Of a stretch of DNA of 64,000 bases, positions 50,271 to 57,736 are shown in pieces. Below the pieces are notes generated by a model. The model was not told the DNA's origin and did no database searches. It saw nothing but the letters and a program-made list of their open reading frames with translations. How positions within the stretch are numbered: position 1 is the stretch's first letter; each line of letters starts with the position of its first letter. The stretch spans positions 1 through 64,000 of the forward strand of contig CAZAPG010000007.1 of assembly GCA_964486935.1 (NCBI GenBank), given 5' to 3'. This DNA comes from CAZAPG01 sp964486935 (GTDB taxonomy: Bacteria > Chloroflexota > Anaerolineae > 4572-78 > J111). A program made the translations under genes and the position numbers.

Positions 50271-50313
50271 TTATCCGCCTTTATCTATTTTGTGATTTTT
50301 GTCTGACGCTTAT
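50257..50313. promoter_or_regulatory. Paired 18-bp near-repeats between parM and parR, candidate parC/operator
   Basis: TTTTTGTCAGACATTTAT (50257-50274) and TTTTTGTCTGACGCTTAT (50296-50313) match at 15 of 18 positions, 39 bp apart; the inner GTCAGAC and GTCTGAC are also inverted copies of each other. Placement between the two segregation genes suits an adaptor-binding centromere or autoregulatory site. Confidence 0.55.
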
Positions 50314-51350
50314 TTGAACAACTCGGCCAAGCGCTCTGGCCAGATGTTGCGCCGGGCGTAGTAGCAAAAACCGACGGCGTTGGCCAGGGCTGGCCGGGGC
50401 AGCACAACGCTGTTGCGCGGGAATGTGGCGCGAATGGCCGCACCAAAATAGCCGCCGCCCCCGCCAAAAACGAGTACCTGGCTCATACGCTGGCCGCTGC
50501 CCCAGAGTTCGGTGGCGGACGAGACGATTTTTTGGGCCAGGTTGGTGGTGATGGAGGCAACCAGGCTGCCAATATCATGGAACTGACCGTAGCTTTCTAC
50601 CTGGCGGCTACGGATGGCCTGCTCTACCTCGCGCGGGGCCAGGTCAAGCCCGTATTCGTGGCGAATGGCGTCGCCAACCAGCTGCATGACGTTGCGCACG
50701 CCCACCTGCGCGCCGCCCTGCCATTCGTCAACCGGCTCGAGGCTACGGATAACGGACATGTCGGTTGTGTTCCAGCCGACATCGAGGCAGGCATAGGTGC
50801 GCAGAATTTCCTCTTCGGGGATGGCGGCCAGGCCGCGTTGGTTGAGGACGTGGGCATAGAAGCCGCCAAAGGGCTGGGGCAGCACGATAACCCGGTGGAT
50901 GACGATGGTTTTGGGCTGGCGGCCCCAGATAAAGCAGTGCTCTCCCTTGAGGCTGTTGATGAGCTTGCGCCGCTGCTCGAACCAGAGCACCGGCAAGCCG
51001 GTAACCAGGCAGGCATGCTCTACACCCAGCCTGGCCAGGGCGGCCAGGGCCAGGATGCGCTCTTCGGCGGAGCCGATGCGACCGGGGTCTTGCCGGCCGG
51101 CCTGGGTGGAGCTGCTGTGGCGCAGCACGTCGTCGCCAACGTAGTATTCGACGCCCTGGTAGAGCATGCGGGTGGCGCGGCGGCGGGCGGCCCGGCCCAA
51201 GCCGGTGGTGTAGTTGGATAGGGCCTGGGCGTGGCCGGTAACGGCCGGGAAGCTGACGGCGGACAATTTGTCATCGGGGCAGATCAAGGCGGCTTTGACG
51301 TCGCCAAAGCCGATATCGAGGCCGACCCGGTGAATGGTTTGGCTGGTCAT
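50310..51350 (-). CDS. parM: ParM/Alp-family actin-like ATPase, 346 aa
   Basis: Actin-fold ATPase expected to form filaments that move DNA. Phosphate-1 motif VGLDIGFGDVKAALI, connect/phosphate-2 motif ACLDVGWNTTDMSVI and adenosine motif VLVFGGGGGYFGAAI are all present; also CLVTGLPVLWFEQRR and SNYTTGLGRAARR, as in plasmid-segregation StbA/ParM relatives. ATG at 51350 overlaps the previous stop (ATGA). Together with the ParR-like gene it forms a type II partition module. In corynephage CGP3 a comparable actin (AlpC) moves phage DNA, so transport during lytic growth is an alternative to plasmid partition. Confidence 0.9.
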   Translation of the reverse strand: MTSQTIHRVGLDIGFGDVKAALICPDDKLSAVSFPAVTGHAQALSNYTTGLGRAARRRATRMLYQGVEYYVGDDVLRHSSSTQAGRQDPGRIGSAEERILALAALARLGVEHACLVTGLPVLWFEQRRKLINSLKGEHCFIWGRQPKTIVIHRVIVLPQPFGGFYAHVLNQRGLAAIPEEEILRTYACLDVGWNTTDMSVIRSLEPVDEWQGGAQVGVRNVMQLVGDAIRHEYGLDLAPREVEQAIRSRQVESYGQFHDIGSLVASITTNLAQKIVSSATELWGSGQRMSQVLVFGGGGGYFGAAIRATFPRNSVVLPRPALANAVGFCYYARRNIWPERLAELFK

Positions 51351-51700
51351 TTTGCCTCGCTTTCCCCGGGGGGGACCCGGGGAGGGACGGCAATTTTTAC
51401 ATCCACGCCTTCGCACCAGGCGTCGTAGGCGTAATTATCGGGGTGCTCGCAGAACAGGTCGTCATCGAGCCAGCCGTTGTAATCGGGCATAAAGAAGTCG
51501 CCGTCACAGCCAAGGTCCTGGTCGGTTAGCGTAAAGCCCTGGTTGATGATATTTTTCTCGAACCAGTTGAGGTAGTCTTGCTCGCCTGTCACCTGGACGG
51601 TGACGGTTAGCGTGTATGTTTTTGTGGCGCGGGTTGTGTTTCTGGGAGTGACTTCTCCCAGCTCTTTGGCCACGCTAAGCGGCAATCCTTCGTATGGCAT
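51347..51700 (-). CDS. Phage protein of unknown function, 117 aa
   Basis: Acidic protein with KTYTLTVTVQVTGEQDYLNW near residue 27 and DGDFFMPDYNGWLDDDLFCE in the middle. No fold named. It is translationally coupled to the ParM-like gene by ATGA overlap, so it may work with the segregation module. Confidence 0.65.
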   Translation of the reverse strand: MPYEGLPLSVAKELGEVTPRNTTRATKTYTLTVTVQVTGEQDYLNWFEKNIINQGFTLTDQDLGCDGDFFMPDYNGWLDDDLFCEHPDNYAYDAWCEGVDVKIAVPPRVPPGESEAK

Positions 51701-51712
51701 TTTTCGGTCTCC

Positions 51713-52576
51713 CTATTCAATGAAGTCAAATTTACCAATTTGAGCCCCCGCGGCTTGCGCGCGCGTGCTCGCGCGGGTTTGGTCCTGGGTTTGGGACCAA
51801 TAGCGCAGGGCCGATTGGCCGGCCCGGGTCAGTTTGCGGCCCTGGGAGCGATTAGCCGGGTCTACCCAGGCGACGATGCCGGCGCGTTCCAACTCGGCCA
51901 TCAGCGCGTCGAACTCGCTGCGGCTGAACAGGCCGGCCCGGCCGGTCCAGACGCCCTGGGCCAGGCCCTTAACCGGCGCACCTTGGGCAAATTCTGCCAG
52001 CCGCTCATCGGTGATGGTGTTTGGCAGGTCGAGCCGGTGCATAGCCCGGAGATTGCCGCGTTCATCCCTGTGCAGCACCTCCAGGGGCGGGCGCGGCGAC
52101 GGCGGCGCGGGCGGCGGCTGGCCAACGCGACCATCGTTATCAACGTCATCATTGATGACGCTTTCGGCGATCCACAGCAGCCGGCGGTTGGCCAGCACCA
52201 CCAGAAAGAAAAACACACCACCGCTGACCAGGCCGCTGAAACAGGCGGCCAACCAGGTAATCCGGGCAATAAATACATAGCCGGCCAGGTAAAAGGCGCC
52301 AGTTACGAAGGCGGCCAGGGCCATGGCCTGAAAGAGCGGCGTGATGACATCGCTCTCGACATTCATGGCCCGGGCCGGGCGCTCGCGGTGGGCCTCGAAA
52401 TAGCCGCCCGGACTGCCGGGCAGTTGCGGCGGCGGCTTTGGCGCCCATGGCTCCAGGGCGTTATCCGCGCTGCTCTGGAACTCGGCCCAGCGGCGGCGCT
52501 TGTAGCCGGCATAGGCTATTTTGACCTGTTGCAGGCGGCCACCCAACGGCCGGCCGCAGTTGGGGCAGAGGTTCAT
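51713..52576 (-). CDS. Membrane protein with N-terminal zinc ribbon and C-terminal winged-helix-like part, 287 aa
   Basis: Starts with MNLCPNCGRPLGG (one CxxC). Two hydrophobic helices lie near residues 82-105 and 112-132 (AAFVTGAFYLAGYVFIA; LVSGGVFFFLVVLANRRLL). The cytoplasmic C-terminal domain (about 180-285) has LPNTITDERLAEFAQGAPVK, FSRSEFDALMAELERAGIVA and GRKLTRAGQSALRYW, a winged-helix DNA-binding pattern. It may tether phage DNA or a regulator to the membrane; that is inference. The stop lies 12 bases before the next gene. Confidence 0.7.
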   Translation of the reverse strand: MNLCPNCGRPLGGRLQQVKIAYAGYKRRRWAEFQSSADNALEPWAPKPPPQLPGSPGGYFEAHRERPARAMNVESDVITPLFQAMALAAFVTGAFYLAGYVFIARITWLAACFSGLVSGGVFFFLVVLANRRLLWIAESVINDDVDNDGRVGQPPPAPPSPRPPLEVLHRDERGNLRAMHRLDLPNTITDERLAEFAQGAPVKGLAQGVWTGRAGLFSRSEFDALMAELERAGIVAWVDPANRSQGRKLTRAGQSALRYWSQTQDQTRASTRAQAAGAQIGKFDFIE

Positions 52577-52578
52577 AG

Positions 52579-52797
52579 TTACACCCCCAACCCAAAGCGC
52601 AGGGCGGCCAGGCCGATGCCGGCAACGGTGGCCGCAGTAGCCAGGCGCTGCGCCTGCCGGCGCGTTTGTAGTTTGAGGCTCCACCAGCGGTAGAGCAGGC
52701 GGGTGCAGGTAATTAACGGCACGCTGTATATGGTTTGGTACGGGCCGCTGTAGAACTGCACATTCAGAGCGATACATGCGGTCATCCCTTGGGTCAT
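52579..52797 (-). CDS. Small membrane-associated protein, 72 aa
   Basis: Two hydrophobic stretches (YSVPLITCTRLLYRW region and AATVAGIGLAALRFGLG) with a basic segment (QTRRQAQR) between. GGGAGGAG lies eight bases before the ATG. It abuts the next gene. Function unknown. Confidence 0.6.
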   Translation of the reverse strand: MTQGMTACIALNVQFYSGPYQTIYSVPLITCTRLLYRWWSLKLQTRRQAQRLATAATVAGIGLAALRFGLGV

Positions 52798-52826
52798 ATT
52801 TTGAGCTCCTCCCAGTAGCCCACGAT

Positions 52827-53111
52827 TTACCCCCGGTTTACCCCTCTAACTCCCCCGACGGGGGGTGGGCCAGAAGATGGGGGTTGCGGGTTTTGCCGAA
52901 CGATAGTGGCGATTTCTGCAATGATTTGGTCGATGGTTTCATCGGGTATAGATTGCCAGCCGTACCGGCCATCGCCAACGCCGTGGCGATTTAGAATGGC
53001 CTGCCATTTGTGCAGGCACATGCCGGGGGCCAGGTGCGCCTGGCTGATTTTATGAATTTTGAGCCAGCGGCTCGGCGTTGGCCGGCTGCGGCGCTTCGGG
53101 TTGCGGGTCAT
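52827..53111 (-). CDS. Small basic phage protein, 94 aa
   Basis: Basic N-terminus (TRNPKRRSRPTPSRWLKIHK) and helical middle (CLHKWQAILNRHG, IDQIIAEIATIVRQN), ending Pro/Gly-rich. Possibly DNA-binding. It overlaps the preceding gene by 62 bases; GGAG lies seven bases before this ATG, but a later ATG (53021) remains possible. Confidence 0.55.
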   Translation of the reverse strand: MTRNPKRRSRPTPSRWLKIHKISQAHLAPGMCLHKWQAILNRHGVGDGRYGWQSIPDETIDQIIAEIATIVRQNPQPPSSGPPPVGGVRGVNRG

Positions 53112-53520
53112 CGTCTAGCTCCTGCCAGGTTGACCAAAGGCCATCGGGCGAAGCTTCGGTTTTGCTGTCGGCGGCGTCGGCGACCTGGCCGGGCCGGATT
53201 TTGAAGCCTTCGCGCTCGAGCCGCGAGCGCACGATTTGGGCGGCGCGCTTGTTGCGGCGGTTGTAGCGTTCGACTTTTTCTTGCTCGTCGCGGGCGAAAA
53301 CCTGAATGCGGCTGGTGAGAAAGCGGCAAACCAGGATGGCGCTGTTGGTGTGGATAGCGATTTCGACGAAGAAGGTTAGCCACTCCAGAGGAGCCAGCGA
53401 TTTAACAGGGGTGGATTTGTAATAATCTTGAACGCGAACAGGTTCGCCCCAGAGTGGTTGCGATTTGATCTCTTCCAGAAAATCCGAAAAGGTTAGAAAG
53501 CCGATGACGGGCGTGTTCAT
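53050..53520 (-). CDS. Phage protein of unknown function, 156 aa
   Basis: Soluble protein: N-terminal IGFLTFSDFLEEIKSQPLWG, a hydrophobic helix in WLTFFVEIAIHTNSAILVC, then a charged helix with RRNKRAAQIVRSRLEREGF and an acidic Pro-rich tail. Coupled by ATGA to the Topo mini-A-like gene upstream, so a partner role is possible. Confidence 0.65.
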   Translation of the reverse strand: MNTPVIGFLTFSDFLEEIKSQPLWGEPVRVQDYYKSTPVKSLAPLEWLTFFVEIAIHTNSAILVCRFLTSRIQVFARDEQEKVERYNRRNKRAAQIVRSRLEREGFKIRPGQVADAADSKTEASPDGLWSTWQELDDDPQPEAPQPANAEPLAQNS

Positions 53521-55013
53521 AAGTCTGCTCCGTTGAGGGGGTCGCTACCGTTGAGGTTGTTGCCGTTGAAATCGACGCCGGCGCGATAGGCTTTGTAGAC
53601 GACAAGCTGGCGGATAAAATCCCGGCTGGAGTCGTAGAGCAGGTTGTCTGGCTCCGGGGGCAGGTCGGGTTCTGGCAGGGGGTAGAGTTCGCCCAGGTCT
53701 ATTTGGGCGGCGCGCTCTTGCAAGGCGTCGGAAAGCCGGCTGTAGAGGTTTTCTATTCTGGCACGCAGGCCGGCCAGGGTTTCCTGGTACTGGTCCAGGT
53801 CGGGTTGAAAATCGGCGATGAGCCTGTCGAACTTTTCCTGAGTGGTGAAGTAGTTGTTCAGCAAGCCTTGGTAATCTTCGGCCAGGTCGTCCAGATCGTC
53901 TTCGTAGTCTTCGTAAACTTCTTCGGCCAATTGGTCCAGGTGCTCTTTCAGGTTGGCTTTGGTTTGCCGGGCGCGGCGGGTGAGCGTGTGATCGTAGTAT
54001 TGGTCCAGGGCGGTTCTTACCAGGTTGTGTAGCTCGCCGGGATAGAGGGACTCCAGGGCGTCGAGTTCGACCTGACCTTCGCCGTGGTTGGCTTCGAAGG
54101 TGGCTTTGCGTAAATCAGAATCTTTGACCGGCACGCGCGGCAGGTTGAATTCGGCCACCTGATCGGCGGTAAGGGCGAGGGGTTGCAGGCTGATATCCAG
54201 ATCGCCGAAGCCTTTGTTGCGCTGGAAAAATTCTATTTTTCTGGCCACGCTGATAGGCATGCCCAGCCCGGCCGGGTCGAAATCGCTGATGTAGAGGATG
54301 CGGGCGGGTTTATTGGAGGCGCGGACGCGCTTGAGAAATTCTACGCAACTGGTGATGCTCATTTCGCCGGCGCCGGTGACAAGGTTGGCGTTGTAGGCGG
54401 CGCAGATTGGCTCTAAGACGTCGTTCATGGTGGTTTTTTCGCACCAGACCTCCAGGTGGTAGGCTTGCTGGATGCCATCGTAGCCCTGGGGTTGAAGCGC
54501 GGGCCGCAGAGGGAGGTCGTTGGGCAGGTTGGGCAATTGGGGCAACTGGGGCAACCGGTAGGTTTCCAGGTCGTCGCCGGTGGCGTCAAGCAATTCGTAG
54601 CCGGGAGAGGGGTCTTCATAGAAGAAGTGGCCGGGTGGGTAGTGTTGGGCGTAGAGTATGGCTTCGGGGTTGCGGCGGTCAACAAAGCGGTCCGGGAGGA
54701 CCAGGTTGAGGTAGCGCGCCCACTTGCTGGCCTCGTTGAGATAATCCCAGTCTCGCTGGGTGTTGAGGTAGAGCGTCCCATCAGGCCGCGTGATGGCTGT
54801 TTCCTGGCTGACGATGCGATAATGGATACGGCGGAGGTGGACCCCGGCACCGTATTGAAATTGTTGGTACAGGTCGGCAAACCAGCGGGCCGCAAGGATT
54901 TCGGAAGGCCGGCCGGTATAGAAGGGATCGTTTTTGGGGGCCAGGGCGCAGAGATCGGCGACCTTGATCCCGTGATCTTTGGCGATGATCTTGATGGTTT
55001 CATAGGTGATCAT
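53517..55013 (-). CDS. Spo11/Topo VI-A-like protein, candidate Topo mini-A, 498 aa
   Basis: Resembles the A subunit of type IIB topoisomerases. Residues 57-70 (GVHLRRIHYRIVSQ) match the winged-helix 5Y-CAP segment that carries the catalytic tyrosine (R-x-x-Y; Y65 here). A TOPRIM domain follows: invariant Glu in LEVWCEKTT (E192) and the DxD in RILYISDFDPAGLGM (D244, D246). Residues about 335-440 are an acidic coiled-coil not found in Topo VI A. No B (ATPase) subunit is visible. Stand-alone A-like proteins called Mini-A have been described in mobile elements; this fits that class. It may nick or break DNA in replication or recombination. CAGGAG precedes the ATG. Confidence 0.75.
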   Translation of the reverse strand: MITYETIKIIAKDHGIKVADLCALAPKNDPFYTGRPSEILAARWFADLYQQFQYGAGVHLRRIHYRIVSQETAITRPDGTLYLNTQRDWDYLNEASKWARYLNLVLPDRFVDRRNPEAILYAQHYPPGHFFYEDPSPGYELLDATGDDLETYRLPQLPQLPNLPNDLPLRPALQPQGYDGIQQAYHLEVWCEKTTMNDVLEPICAAYNANLVTGAGEMSITSCVEFLKRVRASNKPARILYISDFDPAGLGMPISVARKIEFFQRNKGFGDLDISLQPLALTADQVAEFNLPRVPVKDSDLRKATFEANHGEGQVELDALESLYPGELHNLVRTALDQYYDHTLTRRARQTKANLKEHLDQLAEEVYEDYEDDLDDLAEDYQGLLNNYFTTQEKFDRLIADFQPDLDQYQETLAGLRARIENLYSRLSDALQERAAQIDLGELYPLPEPDLPPEPDNLLYDSSRDFIRQLVVYKAYRAGVDFNGNNLNGSDPLNGADL

Positions 55014-55285
55014 TGGTTATGCTCCTGGGGCAAGAACGCCCCTTGTTTGAATGTGGCGTTTATAAATTGTTGCCTGGCTCTTCTGTGGCGGTGCTCAAGG
55101 GCCTTGTAGGTAACATCAAAGGCGAATTCCCGGTGCATGTCTGCAATTTTGTAGCCTTGCAACCTGAGAATGAAGAGCAGGCGGTTAAAGTTGTTGTCGA
55201 TGGCGGCCAGGCCGGCGGCCAGAACTCGCTCGACATCTACGGCGGCAATTACGGCCTCTTCTAGGGGGCGCTGCTGCTGGTACAT
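55010..55285 (-). CDS. Small helical protein with possible HTH, 91 aa
   Basis: LFILRLQGYKIADMHREFAF followed by DVTYKALEHRHRRARQQFI looks like a sigma-region-4 or terminase-like helix-turn-helix. It overlaps its neighbours on both sides (TAATG and ATGA). Possibly a regulator of the early operon or a late-gene control factor. Confidence 0.6.
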   Translation of the reverse strand: MYQQQRPLEEAVIAAVDVERVLAAGLAAIDNNFNRLLFILRLQGYKIADMHREFAFDVTYKALEHRHRRARQQFINATFKQGAFLPQEHNQ

Positions 55286-55857
55286 TATTGGTACACCCCC
55301 AGGGGGAGCGAGAGCTGCCAGGCTTGCGACGGTTTTTGGGCCAGGGCTTGCTCCAGGTTGCCCCAGGCGTTGAGGTAGGGCGACCACTGGCCGGCGTAAT
55401 CGCCCGGGCAGTAGCTCCACAGGGCGATGTTGCGCCGGGGCTTGATGGCCGCCGTTGGGATGATGAAGGGCCAATCGCGCCCGTTGCGGGCGATGAAGAC
55501 GACCAGGTCGGCCCAGATTAATTCAGCCTGGCTGAGGGTGGCCTGGTAGCGGCCGCCCTTGGACGACTCCCGGTAGGTGCTGATTTTGACCTCGACCGAG
55601 GCGGCCCGGCCCTGGCCATCGGCTACCCACAGATCGAAGGGGGTTTTGTGGGTGGTGAGGCTGACCTGGTAGCCCTGGCCGCGCAGGTATTTGGCTACGC
55701 CATTTTCGGCCTGGCGAGATAGCTCTTGGGCCTGGCGCTGCCGCCAGCTGCGAAACGTGCCCCGGCGGCGGTGAATGTGCCACCATTTGGCGCGGCGCAT
55801 TTCATCGGTAAATTCCCGATGCAGCTGCCAGTAGAGGGCGTCTTTGTCAGCATCCAT
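55285..55857 (-). CDS. PD-(D/E)xK nuclease-like protein, 190 aa
   Basis: Core motif: RQAENGVAKYLRGQGYQVSL, then TPFDLWVADGQGRAASVEVK giving Asp and ExK, then ADLVVFIARNGRDW. This is a restriction-endonuclease or Holliday-junction-resolvase-like fold. The N-terminus is basic and helical (MRRAKWWHIHRRRGTF). Second nuclease of this superclass in the operon. The ATG has GAGGG six bases upstream. Confidence 0.78.
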   Translation of the reverse strand: MDADKDALYWQLHREFTDEMRRAKWWHIHRRRGTFRSWRQRQAQELSRQAENGVAKYLRGQGYQVSLTTHKTPFDLWVADGQGRAASVEVKISTYRESSKGGRYQATLSQAELIWADLVVFIARNGRDWPFIIPTAAIKPRRNIALWSYCPGDYAGQWSPYLNAWGNLEQALAQKPSQAWQLSLPLGVYQ

Positions 55858-56173
55858 TGACGCCCTCGCACTCTGCGCCTGCTGCGCCCTCGTTGCTATC
55901 ATCCCACAGGTTTTGGAGTTTGGTAACAGGTATACCCAGGGCCAGATAGAGTGGCGCTTCGGCGGCCAGAAATTCGATGGCGTCTTGCCGCTCGGCGAGG
56001 CTGACGTTTTGGGTGGGCCAGATGGCATCGCGCACCGCCTGGAGGGCCACGCCGGCCAGCAGGGCGCGGTAGGGATCGTAGTTGTCGGGCCTGACCGTGC
56101 CGATCCGGGTCTTTTTGAGGCCGTGTTGCTTTTTCAGTTGTTTATGTGCTAAAATAACAATGTCTGCGGTCAT
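55847..56173 (-). CDS. Phage protein of unknown function, 108 aa
   Basis: Helical protein (YDPYRALLAGVALQAVRDAI, LAERQDAIEFLAAEAPLYLA). No motif recognised. AGGAG lies seven bases before the ATG. It overlaps the nuclease gene by 11 bases. Confidence 0.65.
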   Translation of the reverse strand: MTADIVILAHKQLKKQHGLKKTRIGTVRPDNYDPYRALLAGVALQAVRDAIWPTQNVSLAERQDAIEFLAAEAPLYLALGIPVTKLQNLWDDSNEGAAGAECEGVNGC

Positions 56174-56205
56174 AGATTGCTCCTATGGCCAACGATATGT
56201 GGCGA

Positions 56206-56237
56206 GAGTCTCCCCCCGTGGGGAGGCTCTTTTTTTT
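56206..56237 (+). terminator. Terminator facing rightward, antisense to the early operon
   Basis: GAGTCTCCCC / GGGGAGGCTC (one G-U) with a 4-nt loop, then eight T on the plus strand. No rightward gene precedes it, so it may end an antisense transcript or act as an RNA hairpin in the leftward mRNA. Confidence 0.6.
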
Positions 56238-56292
56238 AGATTGGCTTGTTGAACTTTTTTGATTTGGGCATAGCGGCTCCTTTCTGTTTGAA

Positions 56293-56739
56293 TTATTTTT
56301 GGATGGTAACGGGCGTATGGGCCAGGCGAAGGGCGGTGAGGACCAGCTCGAAGTTGTTGCGGTCCAGGTAGCGCAGGCCGGCCAGCCCCTCTTTGGGCAG
56401 GGGGTGGGTGTTGTTGAAGAGGTGAAAGGCGAGCGCGGCCAGCCACTTTTCGCTGTAGGAGAGCAGGCCGCGCATTTCGGCCTGGTAGCCGGGCACGTCT
56501 ACCCAGGCTTGCTTGAGGTTGAGGTAGGGGGTGATGGTTTGGCGCAGCCGGGGCACGCCCAAGATGATGAGCAACATGGGTTGCCAGCCAGGGTCGGTTT
56601 GGGCCTGGGACGGCAGTTTGCTGAGGGCCAGGCGCATGGCGACGGTGAGCGCCGGGGGCTGGCCGGCAGCGGCCTGACTGGCTGCTGCCAGAAAGGGGTC
56701 GGGGAATAGTTCTCGAGTGTCGCGGTTGGTTTTGGTCAT
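56293..56739 (-). CDS. Phage protein of unknown function, 148 aa
   Basis: First gene after the leftward promoter. Helical, with FLAAASQAAAGQPPALTVAM, LSYSEKWLAALAFHLFNN and LAGLRYLDRNNFELVLTALR. No family recognised. AAGGAG lies eight bases before the ATG. Confidence 0.65.
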   Translation of the reverse strand: MTKTNRDTRELFPDPFLAAASQAAAGQPPALTVAMRLALSKLPSQAQTDPGWQPMLLIILGVPRLRQTITPYLNLKQAWVDVPGYQAEMRGLLSYSEKWLAALAFHLFNNTHPLPKEGLAGLRYLDRNNFELVLTALRLAHTPVTIQK

Positions 56740-56817
56740 GGCTGGCTCCTTTTGCGTAGCTACTAAGGAGGGGCCTGGCCGGCTGCCACGGAACCCGGCC
56801 AGGCGATGAGGTTGTTG

Positions 56818-56924
56818 GCCCGGAGCGCCACTCTCTGCGGGCCTGTGTTCGCTTGCAGGCGAAGGTGAGACAAAGCGCGCCGCTTCCGTCGCCCGGAGCG
56901 CCACTCTCTGCGGGCCTGTGTTCG
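56818..56924. repeat. 34-bp direct repeats in the early leader
   Basis: Identical 34-bp copies at 56818-56851 and 56891-56924, 73 bp apart, within the untranslated leader between the leftward promoter and the first gene. They contain GGAGCGCCACTC and GCGGGCCTGTGTTCG. Possible binding sites, antitermination signals or origin repeats. Confidence 0.85.
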
Positions 56925-56961
56925 TTTGGGCCGTGGCCGCCCTGGCCGATAGAATGAGTCT

Positions 56962-56990
56962 AGTTTATCATAAGTCGGAATAGGTGTCAA
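56962..56990 (-). promoter_or_regulatory. Leftward early promoter with overlapping dyad
   Basis: On the minus strand TTGACA, 17 bp, TAAACT. A dyad GGAATA...TATTCC (56978-57002) covers the -35 box and is a candidate repressor operator. The leader to the first gene is about 215 bases and holds the 34-bp repeats. Confidence 0.85.
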
Positions 56991-57095
56991 TATGTTATTC
57001 CAACTTCATGCAAAAAAGGGGGTGTTGTTTTTTGGGGGTAGGGGGATAATGGTTTCGGGATTCGGGTTTCAAGTTTTAGTTGAAAGGGGGTTTTT

Positions 57096-57158
57096 ATGGA
57101 TGAAATGTTGAGGGGAGCGTTGCGGGCGGCGCTGCGCAAGGCGCAGGCGGGCTACTGA
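57096..57158 (+). CDS. Possible 20-aa peptide
   Basis: MDEMLRGALRAALRKAQAGY, preceded by GAAAGGGGG six bases before the ATG. It would form an amphipathic helix. It is the only rightward reading frame in this intergenic stretch. Very short, so it may be chance. Confidence 0.3.
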   Translation: MDEMLRGALRAALRKAQAGY

Positions 57159-57166
57159 CCTTCGTC

Positions 57167-57736
57167 TCAGTTGAGGCCGTTTTCGCAAGCGATGCCATCA
57201 TTATTGCCATCCAGGCGGTGGATATCGCCGGCGCCCTGGGCCTGGCAGTAGTTGAAGCAAGCCTGGGCTTCGGCGCGGCTGCTAAAATGCGCGGCAGAGC
57301 AATTGTAGGCGTCGCGGGAGCAGTCGCAGCCGGCGTAGGTTGTGGGCGTGGGGGGCAGGGGTGTTGGCGTGGGCGGTTGGGAGGTGGCGGTTGGAGGCGG
57401 CGGGGTATTGGTTGGCAGGGGCGTGGCCGTGGGCAGGGGCGTAGCGGTTGGGCTGGGGGTGGCGGTTGGAGGTACAGGCGTGTTGGTTGGTTGAGGCGGG
57501 TCGGTTGGCGGGATGGCGGTTGCGGGTTGCGGGTTTGGGGTTTCTGGTTGCGGCGCGGGAGTTTCGGTAACAAGGTTTTGGGTTTGGGGAGTAGGGGTGA
57601 AGGTGGGCAGGCGGGTGTTGGTGGGGGGCGGGGCGTTTTGGCGGCCCAAGAGCGCGCCCAGCACGCCCAGGAAGCAGCAGCCTGAAATGGTAAGGGCAAT
57701 TAGCCCTAAAATGCCGACAAGTAGCTTGCGCTTCAT
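57167..57736 (-). CDS. Excalibur calcium-binding-domain lipoprotein, 189 aa
   Basis: Lipoprotein signal with lipobox ISGC (Cys20), a long Pro/Thr-rich linker (about 35-135), and a C-terminal Excalibur-type domain: CDCSRDAYNCSAAHFSSRAE region and HRLDGNNDGIACENGLN, with conserved cysteines and the DxDxDG-like calcium site DGNNDG. It would be displayed on the lysogen surface. Coupled by ATGA to the HTH gene upstream; the pair looks like a lysogeny-expressed moron operon. Confidence 0.88.
   Translation of the reverse strand: MKRKLLVGILGLIALTISGCCFLGVLGALLGRQNAPPPTNTRLPTFTPTPQTQNLVTETPAPQPETPNPQPATAIPPTDPPQPTNTPVPPTATPSPTATPLPTATPLPTNTPPPPTATSQPPTPTPLPPTPTTYAGCDCSRDAYNCSAAHFSSRAEAQACFNYCQAQGAGDIHRLDGNNDGIACENGLN

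Noticed and set aside
55844..56152. Rightward frame ahead of the plus-strand terminator at 56206
   Set aside because: Antisense to a well-placed leftward gene with good ribosome site; product looks like a shadow, so the terminator has no clear gene of its own.
56763..56990. Leftward 75-codon frame in the early leader
   Set aside because: It consists largely of the two 34-bp repeats and promoter DNA and has no ribosome binding site; more likely untranslated.
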